Shown here piece by piece: positions 1 through 7,333 of a stretch of 64,000 nt of DNA. A program made the position numbers and the translations under genes. Each line of letters starts with the position of its first letter. Positions within the stretch are counted from its first letter, which is position 1. A model generated the notes under the pieces. That model worked only from the letters and a program-made list of their open reading frames with translations. It was not told the DNA's origin and made no database searches. Source of the stretch: Moorella glycerini. GTDB taxonomy: Bacteria; Bacillota; DSM-521; Neomoorellales; Neomoorellaceae. Location of the stretch: positions 1,054,001 to 1,118,000 of the forward strand of contig NZ_CP046244.1 of the NCBI RefSeq assembly GCF_009735625.1. The letters are read 5' to 3'.

Positions 1-313
1 CTTCCCGCTTCCCTTCTTCATCAAGCTCCCGGAACTTTTCAAGGATCTCCCGCTCAAGCGGCGACAGTTCTGCCTGCCTTTTTTCCCGGACCGGCACTTC
101 TCCCGGCCCCGGCCCAGTGCCTTTCAGGAGCCAATCTGTTGAGATATTAAAATATCGGCTCGCGGATATAACCGTTTCAATCGAGGGCTTAAATTTATCC
201 TTTTCAATGTCACTTAAAGTACCTTGAGATATACCGATTGCCTGGGCAAAGTTGACTTGGCTCATCTTCATCATTTTTCTAAGGTGCTTAAATCTCTTCC
301 CAATAGATTCCAA
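1..313 (-). CDS. CI/Xre-type phage repressor (partial, runs off left edge)
   Basis: The minus strand is open from a TTG at 313 to the window edge (about 104 residues). The N-terminal half is a classic Xre helix-turn-helix: the segment SQVNFAQAIGISQGTLSDIE is the recognition unit. The later part (KGTGPGPGE onwards) looks like the linker to a C-terminal domain that lies outside the window. A GGGGGG ribosome site sits 4-5 bases before the TTG. The in-frame ATG codons further in would cut into the first helix, so I prefer TTG. It lies divergently from the early operon across an operator region, the usual place of a Mu-like c repressor, so it probably keeps the prophage silent by binding 334-415. 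Whether the C-terminus is self-cleaving or protease-regulated cannot be seen. Confidence 0.85.
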   Translation of the reverse strand, partial: MESIGKRFKHLRKMMKMSQVNFAQAIGISQGTLSDIEKDKFKPSIETVISASRYFNISTDWLLKGTGPGPGEVPVREKRQAELSPLEREILEKFRELDEEGKRE

Positions 314-333
314 TAAACTTCCCCCCTTTCAAG

Positions 334-415
334 ATATCCGCTCACCTGATAATTTAGAAGAAAAAGTTATCCGCGAACCTGTTAATTAGGGTTGCAAATA
401 TCCGTTAGCGGATAT
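334..415. promoter_or_regulatory. Repressor operator array
   Basis: Three copies of a TATCCG(C/T) core occur at 335-341, 368-374 and 399-405, spaced 33 and 31 bp, about three helical turns. The third is a perfect 18-bp palindrome, ATATCCG-TTAG-CGGATAT (398-415). It lies inside the spacer of the early promoter, so binding there would block RNA polymerase. The array sits between the repressor gene and the early genes. That the repressor binds these sites is inferred from position and symmetry. Confidence 0.65.
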
Positions 416-420
416 ATAAT
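392..420 (+). promoter_or_regulatory. Early promoter of the prophage
   Basis: TTGCAA (392-397) and TATAAT (415-420) are separated by 17 bp, a near-ideal sigma-A promoter. The spacer is almost filled by the 18-bp operator palindrome. It points toward the transposase operon and is the probable early (PE-like) promoter. Confidence 0.75.
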
Positions 421-587
421 AGAGGCATCGGGAATTTATTCCACAACCAAATATAGCACCCCGCCGGGAATGGGACAAGGAAAACCGTTCCCCTGAAATT
501 CATGAAAGGCCAAAGGAGCGGCGGTGCTAGCCGCGCCCCCGGTGGCAGCCGGGGACGCAGCACAAACAAGTAAAGGAGGTGGATAAA
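421..587 (+). other. Early leader region with hairpin and possible short ORF
   Basis: This early transcript leader holds a GC-rich hairpin, CCCCGG (537-542) pairing with CCGGGG (549-554) around a 6-base loop. A 23-codon ORF (502-573), rich in Gly, Arg and Ser, ends exactly at the ribosome site of the next gene. The short ORF has no clear Shine-Dalgarno of its own, so I do not call it a gene. The hairpin could be an attenuator or just mRNA structure. Confidence 0.3.
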
Positions 588-767
588 GTGAAAAACAGTC
601 AAAGGCAGGGGCGGTTGCTAACACCCGAAGAACTCGCCCGAGAATTTAAAAGCTTCCTGGGTGGTTATGCCAACCTGGCGGCAACAGCGCCCGAAAAACC
701 ATTCCGCTGGAACCGGTCTATAGAATCCTGGTTTAAAAAGATGGCTGCTAATTATTACGGGGGCTAA
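588..767 (+). CDS. Small early phage protein, unknown
   Basis: A 59-residue basic protein starting at GTG 588, eight bases after a perfect AAAGGAGG (572-579). An upstream in-frame GTG at 579 overlaps that ribosome site and is unlikely to be used. It contains TPEELAREF followed by a Trp/Arg-rich stretch (RWNRSIESWFKKM). I recognise no family. It is the first well-translated gene after the early promoter, where Mu-like phages often keep ner-like or host-takeover genes, but no helix-turn-helix is visible. Confidence 0.6.
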   Translation: MKNSQRQGRLLTPEELAREFKSFLGGYANLAATAPEKPFRWNRSIESWFKKMAANYYGG

Positions 768-813
768 GGTTGTAAATGTGGTCATGGCAAAACTCAAAAA
801 GGTGGTGAACAAC

Positions 814-1005
814 GTGAACGCCCGCAAATGCCGGTGGTGCAACACTTGGCCTTGCCCGTATCCCAGCGATGAGGACTTCAGGCGGCAAAGGGAGAAGGGC
901 GGCCAGGAATGGCTTGAAACAAAGCCTTGCTGGAAACCGTTCCCCGAAAACATCGGGACCCTGCATGATGAGAACGGGCAACTACTCCGGACACCGGCGA
1001 CTTAG
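814..1005 (+). CDS. Small Cys-rich early phage protein
   Basis: A short protein (63 residues from GTG 814). GTG 814 is favoured by an AAAAAGGTGG ribosome site eight bases upstream; in-frame GTG 778 and ATG 784 are alternatives. The N-terminus has a cysteine pair and a third cysteine (KCRWCNTWPC), compatible with a small metal-binding knuckle, then a charged region and KPCWKPFPEN. Function unknown. Its end overlaps the 3' end of the convergent minus-strand gene (982-1518). Confidence 0.5.
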   Translation: MNARKCRWCNTWPCPYPSDEDFRRQREKGGQEWLETKPCWKPFPENIGTLHDENGQLLRTPAT

Positions 1006-1518
1006 ATCTAAAATGCGGAACTGCCGGGGCTCTTCCCGGGAGGCCGAGTTCATCAGTTCTTTCAGGTATTCGTCCAGGAACTCGTCCTCGGAGCCTATCT
1101 CTTCAACAATGGCGGAATAAGGCAAGACGTTTTTGGAAGCGAACCTGGTCAAGGCATAACCGAGGAATTCCGGACAGACCAGGGTGGTACCGGCCACCTG
1201 GCCGCCGCGCAGGAGCGCGACGGTGATTACATTCCGGTCTTCGGGATCATCATGGTAGAGATCGGCCCGGTAAAGAAGCAGGGCTTCTTTGAGGGTCAGG
1301 GGCTGCAAGAGGGCTACCGGCACCCGGTCGGCGGCAAGAAAGTAACAGCGCCATTGCCCGGCCTGCTCAAGATCGGCGGCAACTATTTTAGCCAGGTAGT
1401 CATGGCGGCGGAGAACACCGACTGGCTGTGACTCCAGGCCCAGGCCGAGAGGAAATTCAGACTCAAACTGTTCGATTGCTTTCAAGTCCTGCGCTATTGT
1501 GCCAGGCGAAAAATTCAT
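982..1518 (-). CDS. Unknown protein on opposite strand in early region
   Basis: A 178-residue protein starting at ATG 1516-1518, nine bases after a perfect AGGAGGT on the minus strand. The longer frame upstream to 1710 overlaps the divergent gene and lacks a better start. The sequence is acidic and mixed alpha/beta, with LGLGLESQPVGVLRRHDYL near the N-terminus and a C-terminal acidic helix (GSEDEFLDEYLKELM). No signal peptide, membrane segment or known motif is visible. It lies against the direction of the early operon and leaves about 500 bp without a plus-strand gene, like a moron or cargo gene. I cannot assign a function. Confidence 0.7.
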   Translation of the reverse strand: MNFSPGTIAQDLKAIEQFESEFPLGLGLESQPVGVLRRHDYLAKIVAADLEQAGQWRCYFLAADRVPVALLQPLTLKEALLLYRADLYHDDPEDRNVITVALLRGGQVAGTTLVCPEFLGYALTRFASKNVLPYSAIVEEIGSEDEFLDEYLKELMNSASREEPRQFRILDLSRRCPE

Positions 1519-1521
1519 AGT

Positions 1522-1534
1522 GAGGTGACCTCCT
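1522..1534. promoter_or_regulatory. Shared back-to-back Shine-Dalgarno sites
   Basis: The stretch GAGGTGACCTCCT reads GAGGTGA on the plus strand, six bases before TTG 1535, and AGGAGGT on the minus strand, nine bases before ATG 1518. Only 16 bp separate the two start codons. Both genes' promoters must therefore lie within the opposite gene, or the plus-strand gene is read only from the early transcript. Confidence 0.6.
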
Positions 1535-1720
1535 TTGCAAATAATGGAAGTAACTCTTAGATATACGGAAGACGATCTCAAACGGCTGGTGGAAGGCCCG
1601 AGGATTAAGCGGGCGGACTGGGTTAAGTGCCTGCCTCTTGAACTTAGGTCCCATCTAACGCGGCTGTTGGAGCTGCAAAAAGTTGCCGCACAGGCATCAC
1701 CTTCTTCCAAAGTGGTTTAA
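1535..1720 (+). CDS. Small early phage protein, unknown
   Basis: A 61-residue protein from TTG 1535 (ATG 1544 is the alternative; the TTG has the better-spaced GAGGTGA site). It begins with a beta-like stretch (MEVTLRYTEDDLKRLVEG), continues through a basic region with RIKRADWVKCLPLELRSHL, and ends in a Ser/Ala-rich tail. It may be a small DNA-binding or regulatory protein, but no family is recognised. It is divergent to the gene at 982-1518. Confidence 0.45.
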   Translation: MQIMEVTLRYTEDDLKRLVEGPRIKRADWVKCLPLELRSHLTRLLELQKVAAQASPSSKVV

Positions 1721-1796
1721 GGGAAATAATTCCACAAAGGCCGCGCAAAATCCTTTATTTTGTAACAGCCTGTCTCAACTTCGGGAGGTGGTGGAT

Positions 1797-2003
1797 ATGC
1801 GAAAAAGACAGCTGACCAGCTTTGGCGTGGCGGTGAAAAAAGCGCTTTTGGAAAAAAGAATATCGCAGAAGGAGTTTTGCCAGGTCTACAACATCCCGGA
1901 GAACAGGCTGTCGGAGATACTGTATGGAGACAGGCCGGGCAAGAAGTACCGGGAGAAGATCGCGGAAATCCTGGACATTGACCAAGAGCTGGTCGCTTCG
2001 TGA
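1797..2003 (+). CDS. Helix-turn-helix regulator (Cro/Ner-like)
   Basis: A 68-residue protein from ATG 1797, just after GGGAGGTGGTGG. The longer upstream frame lacks a site and is non-conserved-looking. It is almost entirely one Xre-type helix-turn-helix: KKALLEKRISQKEFCQVYNI is the first two helices and PENRLSEILYG the recognition helix. Small size and position among early genes fit a Ner/Cro-like or transposition-gene regulator. The stop codon TGA overlaps the start region of the next gene. Confidence 0.75.
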   Translation: MRKRQLTSFGVAVKKALLEKRISQKEFCQVYNIPENRLSEILYGDRPGKKYREKIAEILDIDQELVAS

Positions 2004-2017
2004 AAGGGGGTGGAACG

Positions 2018-2284
2018 GTGTTGGAACTCAAACGGGCCAAGGCGGAAATCAGCCAGGAGGATATCAAAAAGCAGCAGCTGGAGTTCCGGATCAGCGTGCT
2101 GAAGGACCTTTTGATGGAAAAGCTGGACCAGGCCAGGGCGCTGGAGAACGAGATCAAGGTCCTGGAGGCGAAGCGCCAGGCGCTCCTGGAAATCGGGGAG
2201 CTGGCGAACAAGGAGCTGGCCAAGCTCCTGGAAATCTGGTCGCAGGAGGGCGTAAAAGCGGAGGGCCACCCTGTAAGCGCTTAG
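2018..2284 (+). CDS. Small coiled-coil early protein
   Basis: An 88-residue protein from GTG 2018, after AAAGGGGG (2003-2011); TTG 2021 is an equal alternative, and the GTG at 2000 overlaps the previous stop. Nearly the whole chain is predicted helical with heptads (LKDLLMEKLDQARALENEI and on), so it is probably an oligomeric coiled coil. It follows the helix-turn-helix gene closely and may be co-transcribed with it. Function unknown. Confidence 0.6.
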   Translation: MLELKRAKAEISQEDIKKQQLEFRISVLKDLLMEKLDQARALENEIKVLEAKRQALLEIGELANKELAKLLEIWSQEGVKAEGHPVSA

Positions 2285-2304
2285 GGCGGCCCTCCCGACA
2301 ATAC

Positions 2305-2345
2305 GACTACCAGCCCCATTATAGCATCTTCCGGGGCTGGTAGTC
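2305..2345. repeat. 13-bp perfect inverted repeat upstream of transposase operon
   Basis: GACTACCAGCCCC (2305-2317) pairs perfectly with GGGGCTGGTAGTC (2333-2345) around a 15-base loop. No T-run follows, so it is not a standard intrinsic terminator. It separates the small regulator genes from the transposase genes and may be an attenuator, a processing site or a protein-binding site. The rest of 2285-2435 holds no gene. Confidence 0.5.
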
Positions 2346-2435
2346 AAGGTTGACGGCGGGCGGGGGTTAGTTACTGTTTGTGGTAATCCAGGGGCATCCG
2401 CTTAAACTTTTCGACAAAACTGGGGTGAAACCTTT

Positions 2436-2645
2436 ATGCAGGTGGTGCAGGAGCGAGTTTATAAAGCTATCGCTGACTTAATGAGGATGCCCGGTGAGCT
2501 GAACGCCCTGGAGAGGGCCTACCAGGACGAAGGTTATCACGTCGAGCGGGGCTTTGCCGGGACGGTCATTTTGAAGCTGGAAGACGGCGAGGTTCATTTT
2601 GTCCCCGGCGGGACTTTGATCAGGCAAATTGTTTTCAGGAATTAG
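2436..2645 (+). CDS. Small protein upstream of transposase, unknown
   Basis: A 69-residue protein from ATG 2436 behind a weak GGGGTGA site. The N-terminal half is helical (VQERVYKAIADLMRMPGELN) and the C-terminal half looks like beta hairpins (GTVILKLEDGEVHFVPGGTL). No family recognised. It is 28 bp upstream of the transposase start and probably in the same transcript. Confidence 0.5.
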   Translation: MQVVQERVYKAIADLMRMPGELNALERAYQDEGYHVERGFAGTVILKLEDGEVHFVPGGTLIRQIVFRN

Positions 2646-2673
2646 GCAAAGTTTCTTGGGAAGGAGGGCAGAA

Positions 2674-4578
2674 ATGGGCACCTGGCTTGCGGTTAAAGAT
2701 GTGGCCGAACTACTGGATGTAACGGAAAGAACCGTACAACGGAAGATATCAAAGAAAGAGCTGGTAGCCAAGCGGAAGGGCAAGGGGTATCTGATAGATC
2801 TATCATCTTTGCCGCCGGAGGCCCAGCTTGAATATGCCAAACGCTTTCCCGAGGCGGAGGTGGTGTTTAAGGAGCGCAGGAGCCGCAACGGGCGCGAATA
2901 TTCCCTGGCGGAAATCATGGACCTTTACGGGCAGGAGGCGGTGCAGGAAGCTCTGGAAAAGGTCAGGGTGGCGAAGGAAGCCCTGGAAGTAAAATACGAC
3001 CTGGAGCGCACGGAAAAACTGGAGCGCCTGGCGCAGCAAAACGGTATCAGCTTAACCACCCTGTACCGCTGGATGGAGGCGTACGAGGAGGACAGTTTGA
3101 TGGGTTTAATCAAGAAACCGCCCAAGAGCCGGGGCAAGCGGCATAGCTTGCCGGAGGAGGCGATCAAGTTTATTAAGGGGTTATACCTGCAGCCAATCAA
3201 ACCCCAGGGCCAGTGGGTTTATGACCGGTATAAGGAGCGGGCCAGGGAAAAAGGCTGGCCGGTCGCCAGCCGGGCCACGGTCTACCGGGTATTGCAGGAA
3301 TTGAGCGAGTCGGAGCTGGTGATGGGGCGCGAGGGACTGGAAGAGTGGCGAAAGAAAATAATGCCCAAGGCGACGCGCGATATTACAGTGCTGAAGACCT
3401 ACGAGATCCTGGTGGGCGACCATCACACCTTCGACCTGTTTGTGGCCCACGGCGGGCGGGCGGTGAGGCCGGACCTGACGGCCTGGATGGACGCGAGATC
3501 CAGGGCCATCGTCGGCTGGTGCATCAGCCTGCAGGGCAATTCGGAAACAATCTCCCTGGCGCTGCGGCACGCGATGCTGCCGAAGGAGGACCCGGAGGTC
3601 CCGTTCTGCGGCATACCGGTGCTGGTATATATCGATAACGGCAAGGACTACCGCTCCAAGCGACTTACCGGCGGGATGAAAACGGCGCGGAAAGATTATT
3701 CCCTGGAGGCGCAGGGGGTGCTGGCCAACCTGAAGGTAGAAGCCACCTACTGCGAACCGTATTCACCCTGGGCCAAGGAGATCGAGCGCTGGTTCGAGAC
3801 CTTGACCAACCAATTCACCAGGTACCTGCCTGGGTTTTGCGGCACCAAGCCGGAGGACAGGCCCCCTGGGTTCGACGAGAAGAAGCTCCTGGAACGGGGC
3901 GAGCTGCTAACCCTGCCGGAACTGGTTGTGCTTTTTGAGCAGTACCTGAAAAAATACCATACTACATACCACGCGACACTCAAAGACACACCGCTTAACG
4001 TCTACCTCTCGGTGGAGAAGGCGCGGGAAGGCGTGCCGCAGCCCGAAGCCCTGGACCTCTTGATGATGAAATACGACAATGCCGTGGTCCAGACCGACGG
4101 CATCCACCGGTTCAACCACGTTTACTGGCATGACGACCTGATTAATTTGATCAACCACAAAGTGACCATCAGGTTTGACCCCAACCGGATCGGCGAACTG
4201 TGGGTCTACTACCAGGGCGAGAAGGTCTGTGTGGCGGAAAACAAAGAGCTTTTATCCATGCACGCCAGCGAGGAAGACATCAAGAAATGGCGGCGGGTCC
4301 AGGCCCGCGCCAGAAAGGAGGTCCTGGCCCGCATCAATTCTTACGGCGTTTCTCAGGACGACCTGCGGGAGATCGTGGCCAGCACTTTCGAGGACGGCCC
4401 GGCCATCTTTACAGGCAGGTCCAGCTCTAAACCGGCTGCCGTGACAACCCTGACCGGCTTTGAAAAAGAAGCGCGGGAAGCCAAGAAAAGGCGGCGTAAG
4501 GAAGAAATCGGCGAGATGGGCCACAATTTCTTCAGGGAAAAAGGCTTAAAACTTCTCGGAGGAGGTAATCAAAGATGA
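2674..4578 (+). CDS. Mu-type DDE transposase (MuA-like)
   Basis: This 634-residue protein should catalyse strand transfer of the phage ends, both for integration and for replicative transposition. ATG 2674 follows AAGGAGGG; the longer frame start at 2629 overlaps the previous gene. Order of parts: an N-terminal winged/MerR-like DNA-binding domain (LAVKDVAELLDVTERTVQRK), a second helix-turn-helix (GISLTTLYRWMEAYEE), a third (SRATVYRVLQEL), then the rve catalytic core. The catalytic triad is visible as D249 (GDHHTFD), D321 (YIDNG) and E371 (KEIERWF), matching the DDE spacing style of MuA. A C-terminal beta-barrel region (NHKVTIRFDPNRIGELWVYY) and basic tail, where MuA contacts MuB and ClpX, follow. 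The stop overlaps the MuB-like gene by 4 bp. Confidence 0.93.
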   Translation: MGTWLAVKDVAELLDVTERTVQRKISKKELVAKRKGKGYLIDLSSLPPEAQLEYAKRFPEAEVVFKERRSRNGREYSLAEIMDLYGQEAVQEALEKVRVAKEALEVKYDLERTEKLERLAQQNGISLTTLYRWMEAYEEDSLMGLIKKPPKSRGKRHSLPEEAIKFIKGLYLQPIKPQGQWVYDRYKERAREKGWPVASRATVYRVLQELSESELVMGREGLEEWRKKIMPKATRDITVLKTYEILVGDHHTFDLFVAHGGRAVRPDLTAWMDARSRAIVGWCISLQGNSETISLALRHAMLPKEDPEVPFCGIPVLVYIDNGKDYRSKRLTGGMKTARKDYSLEAQGVLANLKVEATYCEPYSPWAKEIERWFETLTNQFTRYLPGFCGTKPEDRPPGFDEKKLLERGELLTLPELVVLFEQYLKKYHTTYHATLKDTPLNVYLSVEKAREGVPQPEALDLLMMKYDNAVVQTDGIHRFNHVYWHDDLINLINHKVTIRFDPNRIGELWVYYQGEKVCVAENKELLSMHASEEDIKKWRRVQARARKEVLARINSYGVSQDDLREIVASTFEDGPAIFTGRSSSKPAAVTTLTGFEKEAREAKKRRRKEEIGEMGHNFFREKGLKLLGGGNQR

Positions 4579-5588
4579 GCGACAATTCGACTGCCATGGA
4601 CAAGCACAACAAGGAGGAACTGCGGGAATTCTTTGCGGACCTGGTGGAAAACCAGGGCAAGCGCATCACCGACCTGGCTAAAAACATCGGCTACTCCCAC
4701 ACTATGCTTTCCCGGTTTATCAAAGACGGCTACTGCAGCAGCCAGTTCCTGGAGGCCGCTGCCCAGTTCCGGGCAAGTTACCTGGAGCAGGTTAAAAGCG
4801 TGGCTGAAGTGGCGGCGGGCGTGGAAGCCATCAAACGGCAGAGTATCGAATGGCGCGGCGAGTGGGACTACATCCCCACCAACGATGCGGTTGCCGTCCT
4901 GGGATTCGTTGACGAAGTATGGCGGCTGCACGAAATGGGTGCCATCCTGGGCCATCCGGGCACGGGAAAGACCAGGGGCGTCCAGGAATACTGCAAGATT
5001 AACCCCAAGGCGGTCTATGTGCGGGCCGACGTCACCATGTCTTCCAAGGAATTGTTGCTGGAGATTGGCGAGGCGCTGGGCGAGAATCTGAGTTACGGGT
5101 CCCGGCGCTCCATGATGCGGCGGATCATTAACCGGCTGCGGGAGGAGCCGCGCATCTTGATTATTGACGAGGCAGACCTCCTGGCCGCCGGTTACACGGT
5201 CAATAAGATGGAAATCCTGCGGAGCATTTACGATGAAACTAAACCCTACGGCAACGCCCTGCTCCTGGTGGGTATGCCCAGGCTGGAAGCCTTTTTGAAG
5301 AAAGGCCCCAGCCTCAAGGAAAACCTGTCCCAGTTCGACAGCCGCATGGGGCTGGTGCTGCGCATGGGGGGGCTGAAGCGGGAAGAAATTGAAGCCATCC
5401 TGGATAAGGTGAACTGCACGCCGGGGGCCAGGCAAATGCTGGTCAACATCATCATGAAGACATCCAAGGGCGGCATCCGGCAGCTTACCAAGATACTGGG
5501 CCGCTGCCTGGATCTGGCGCTGGAAAACGGCGACGGCGTTATTACAGATGAAATCGTGCGGGAAGCCACCCGGATGTTGATGCTCTAA
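4575..5588 (+). CDS. MuB-like AAA+ transposition ATPase
   Basis: A 337-residue target-selection ATPase that should activate the transposase and deliver target DNA. It starts at ATG 4575 (ATGA overlap with the transposase stop) behind GGAGGAGG. The N-terminus carries a helix-turn-helix (ITDLAKNIGYSHTMLSRFI), as in MuB. The AAA+ core shows Walker A GHPGTGKT (126-133) and Walker B RILIIDEAD (193-201). A C-terminal helical lid with KGGIRQLTKIL follows. Length is close to MuB (about 312 residues). Translational coupling to the transposase fits a fixed stoichiometry. Confidence 0.93.
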   Translation: MSDNSTAMDKHNKEELREFFADLVENQGKRITDLAKNIGYSHTMLSRFIKDGYCSSQFLEAAAQFRASYLEQVKSVAEVAAGVEAIKRQSIEWRGEWDYIPTNDAVAVLGFVDEVWRLHEMGAILGHPGTGKTRGVQEYCKINPKAVYVRADVTMSSKELLLEIGEALGENLSYGSRRSMMRRIINRLREEPRILIIDEADLLAAGYTVNKMEILRSIYDETKPYGNALLLVGMPRLEAFLKKGPSLKENLSQFDSRMGLVLRMGGLKREEIEAILDKVNCTPGARQMLVNIIMKTSKGGIRQLTKILGRCLDLALENGDGVITDEIVREATRMLML

Positions 5589-5600
5589 GGGGGTGAACGG

Positions 5601-6002
5601 ATGGGCATGGTACCAAGCAAGCTAAGGGATTGCTTTAAAAAGCCGATTGCCTGGCGGGATGTTAAGACGGGTAAAGGGTATTGCCGCCTCCATGAGTTTT
5701 GGGAGTCCCAGGGGGCGACGACTTATTCCCCGGAGGAATACGAGGCGGTCCGATGTCAGGAGGCGGCCCGGCTGCAAGAGCCACGGCAGCCCGCCCAGGC
5801 CCCGCCGCCGGAAGCGTTAGAGCTGCCCAGCCCGCCAGCCGGTCCCCGGCGGTTCGGGACATGGAGCAAGCAGGAAAAGCTACTGGCGGTCAAAATGTTG
5901 GGTCGGGGGCTTTCCGAGGAGGAAGTGGCCAAGAGATTGGGCCGGACCGTCAGGGGCCTGAAGCAAGTCAAACGGCGGGCGGAGCGGCTGGCTGCCGGTT
6001 AG
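5601..6002 (+). CDS. Small phage protein with C-terminal helix-turn-helix
   Basis: A 133-residue protein, ATG 5601, ribosome site GGGGGTG seven bases upstream. The N-terminal part has a compact KPIAWRDVKTGKGYCRLHEFW region, the middle is Pro/Ala/Glu-rich and disordered-looking, and the C-terminus is a homeodomain-like unit (SKQEKLLAVKMLGRGLSEEE, then VAKRLGRTVRGLKQVKRRAE). It probably binds DNA. It belongs to the early operon; specific function unknown. Confidence 0.65.
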   Translation: MGMVPSKLRDCFKKPIAWRDVKTGKGYCRLHEFWESQGATTYSPEEYEAVRCQEAARLQEPRQPAQAPPPEALELPSPPAGPRRFGTWSKQEKLLAVKMLGRGLSEEEVAKRLGRTVRGLKQVKRRAERLAAG

Positions 6003-6013
6003 GGGGTGAAACG

Positions 6014-6439
6014 GTGGAGCATGGGCTGGATGGAGAGGAGGCGAAGCAAATGGGAAATAAAATATGCCCGGTCTGCCAGATGACGTTAGAAAATGAAAAT
6101 GGAGACTGCATGTGTTTGCCGGAAGAAAATACCTGTGATGACTGCCAAAGCTTTGAACGGTGCAAGGCGTTGGGCGTGGCCAAAGAGGGACAGGGAACAT
6201 GCGATTGGTTCCCGATCAGGTTTAAAGAGCGCAGTTCAAAGATGAGCTTCAGGGATACCGTAATCCTGGCCCTGAACAGCTATAAGGAGGGCCTGGCGGC
6301 CAGGGAGGAAGCGGCGGCCATGATTGAGGCGGCGGTGCTTTCCTGCAAGAAATGCGGTATTAAAGAGGACCTGAAAATGGCCCTGGCAACTATAGAGCTG
6401 GCCATGGACAACTGCATCAAACCGGAAATCACAGAATGA
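6014..6439 (+). CDS. Cys-rich zinc-ribbon-like phage protein
   Basis: A protein of about 141 residues if GTG 6014 is used (site AGGGGGTGAA), or 129 residues from ATG 6050 (site GGAGAGGAG); both are good and I cannot choose firmly. The N-terminus has paired cysteines (CPVC, CMC, CDDC), suggesting one or two zinc knuckles; another CKKCG pair lies near residue 115. The rest is helical. Likely a small nucleic-acid or protein-interaction factor of the early region; function unknown. Confidence 0.65.
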   Translation: MEHGLDGEEAKQMGNKICPVCQMTLENENGDCMCLPEENTCDDCQSFERCKALGVAKEGQGTCDWFPIRFKERSSKMSFRDTVILALNSYKEGLAAREEAAAMIEAAVLSCKKCGIKEDLKMALATIELAMDNCIKPEITE

Positions 6440-6455
6440 CAAGGAGGTAAACGCG

Positions 6456-6944
6456 ATGCCGAGGGTGCGTATCGAAGAGACCCGGCTGAAAAGCTGGGAC
6501 GAGGTGAATTTAAACTTAAAAGAAATTGCGGAATGGGAGCTGGCTGTGGAAGCCATTGAAGCGGATATGAACAACAAGATCCAGGACTTGAAACTGGAGA
6601 AAGAAATGGAGGCCAAGCCCTACCAGGAGCGCATCGAAAAGCTGGCCATGGAGATCAAGGAGTTTGTGGAAGCCCACCGGGACGAACTGAAGGGCAAGAC
6701 CAAAATATTGAATTTCGGCAAAGTGGGCTTCCGCCAGAGCACCAAAATTATCATCAAAGGGGTGCAGGCGGTGCTGAAATCTCTGAAGGCCAGGGGCATG
6801 ATGGACTGCATTATTGTTAAGGAGTCGGTGAATAAGGACCGGCTGCGGGAGTACCCGGACGAGGTGATCGCGTCCGTGGGCGCGACCAAGAAGGTTACGG
6901 ACACTTTCTGGTATGAAGCTGACCGGGAGAAGCTGAGAGCATGA
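6456..6944 (+). CDS. Mu Gam-like DNA-end protecting protein
   Basis: A 162-residue host-nuclease inhibitor of the Mu Gam family, relatives of Ku, which bind double-strand ends and shield them from RecBCD/AddAB-type nucleases. ATG 6456 follows AAGGAGG. The long N-terminal helix (about residues 15-75), the beta segment around FGKVGFRQSTKI and the C-terminal WYEADREKL region follow Gam architecture and length. It overlaps the next gene by 4 bp. In Mu this protein protects infecting linear DNA. Confidence 0.85.
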   Translation: MPRVRIEETRLKSWDEVNLNLKEIAEWELAVEAIEADMNNKIQDLKLEKEMEAKPYQERIEKLAMEIKEFVEAHRDELKGKTKILNFGKVGFRQSTKIIIKGVQAVLKSLKARGMMDCIIVKESVNKDRLREYPDEVIASVGATKKVTDTFWYEADREKLRA

Positions 6945-7333
6945 TCAGGGCGCATACTTACACAGAGGCCGAGAAGGCCCTGGTAAGTTACCTGAAGGAG
7001 AAACTGGCGGCCCGGGGGATTCAAAAATTCCCCAGGGACTGGCATTTAAAGCAGCTATCGACAGCCAGGAACATGCTGGCGGGGGACAAAGCCCCGGCTC
7101 TGGAAGAGTGGTGCCGGTGCATCGATTGGGCTTTTGCCGACCCATTCTGGTGCGATAAGGTGGACCACCTGGCCCGCATTGAAGCCTTGTGGCCCAAATA
7201 CATGCTGCAGCAAGGGGGTGCTGGGCGTGGGCGGGCCGCGCAGGCTAAACGAAATCCTCCCAAACGTGGTAGCTGGGATGCAAGCCGCAAAGGGAAGCGT
7301 TACATCGGACAAAACGACCCCCTGCCCTTTTAA
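6941..7333 (+). CDS. Replication-associated phage protein (DnaD/organizer-like C-terminus)
   Basis: A 130-residue protein, ATG 6941, overlapping gam by 4 bp. The central part (WCRCIDWAFADPFWCDKVDH and the following KYM) resembles the C-terminal motif of phage replisome organizers and DnaD-like proteins, which contact DNA and the helicase loader. It sits directly before the DnaC-type loader and overlaps it by about 107 bp, as is common for such pairs. The basic tail (RNPPKRGS...) may bind DNA. The assignment is by resemblance and context. Confidence 0.55.
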   Translation: MIRAHTYTEAEKALVSYLKEKLAARGIQKFPRDWHLKQLSTARNMLAGDKAPALEEWCRCIDWAFADPFWCDKVDHLARIEALWPKYMLQQGGAGRGRAAQAKRNPPKRGSWDASRKGKRYIGQNDPLPF

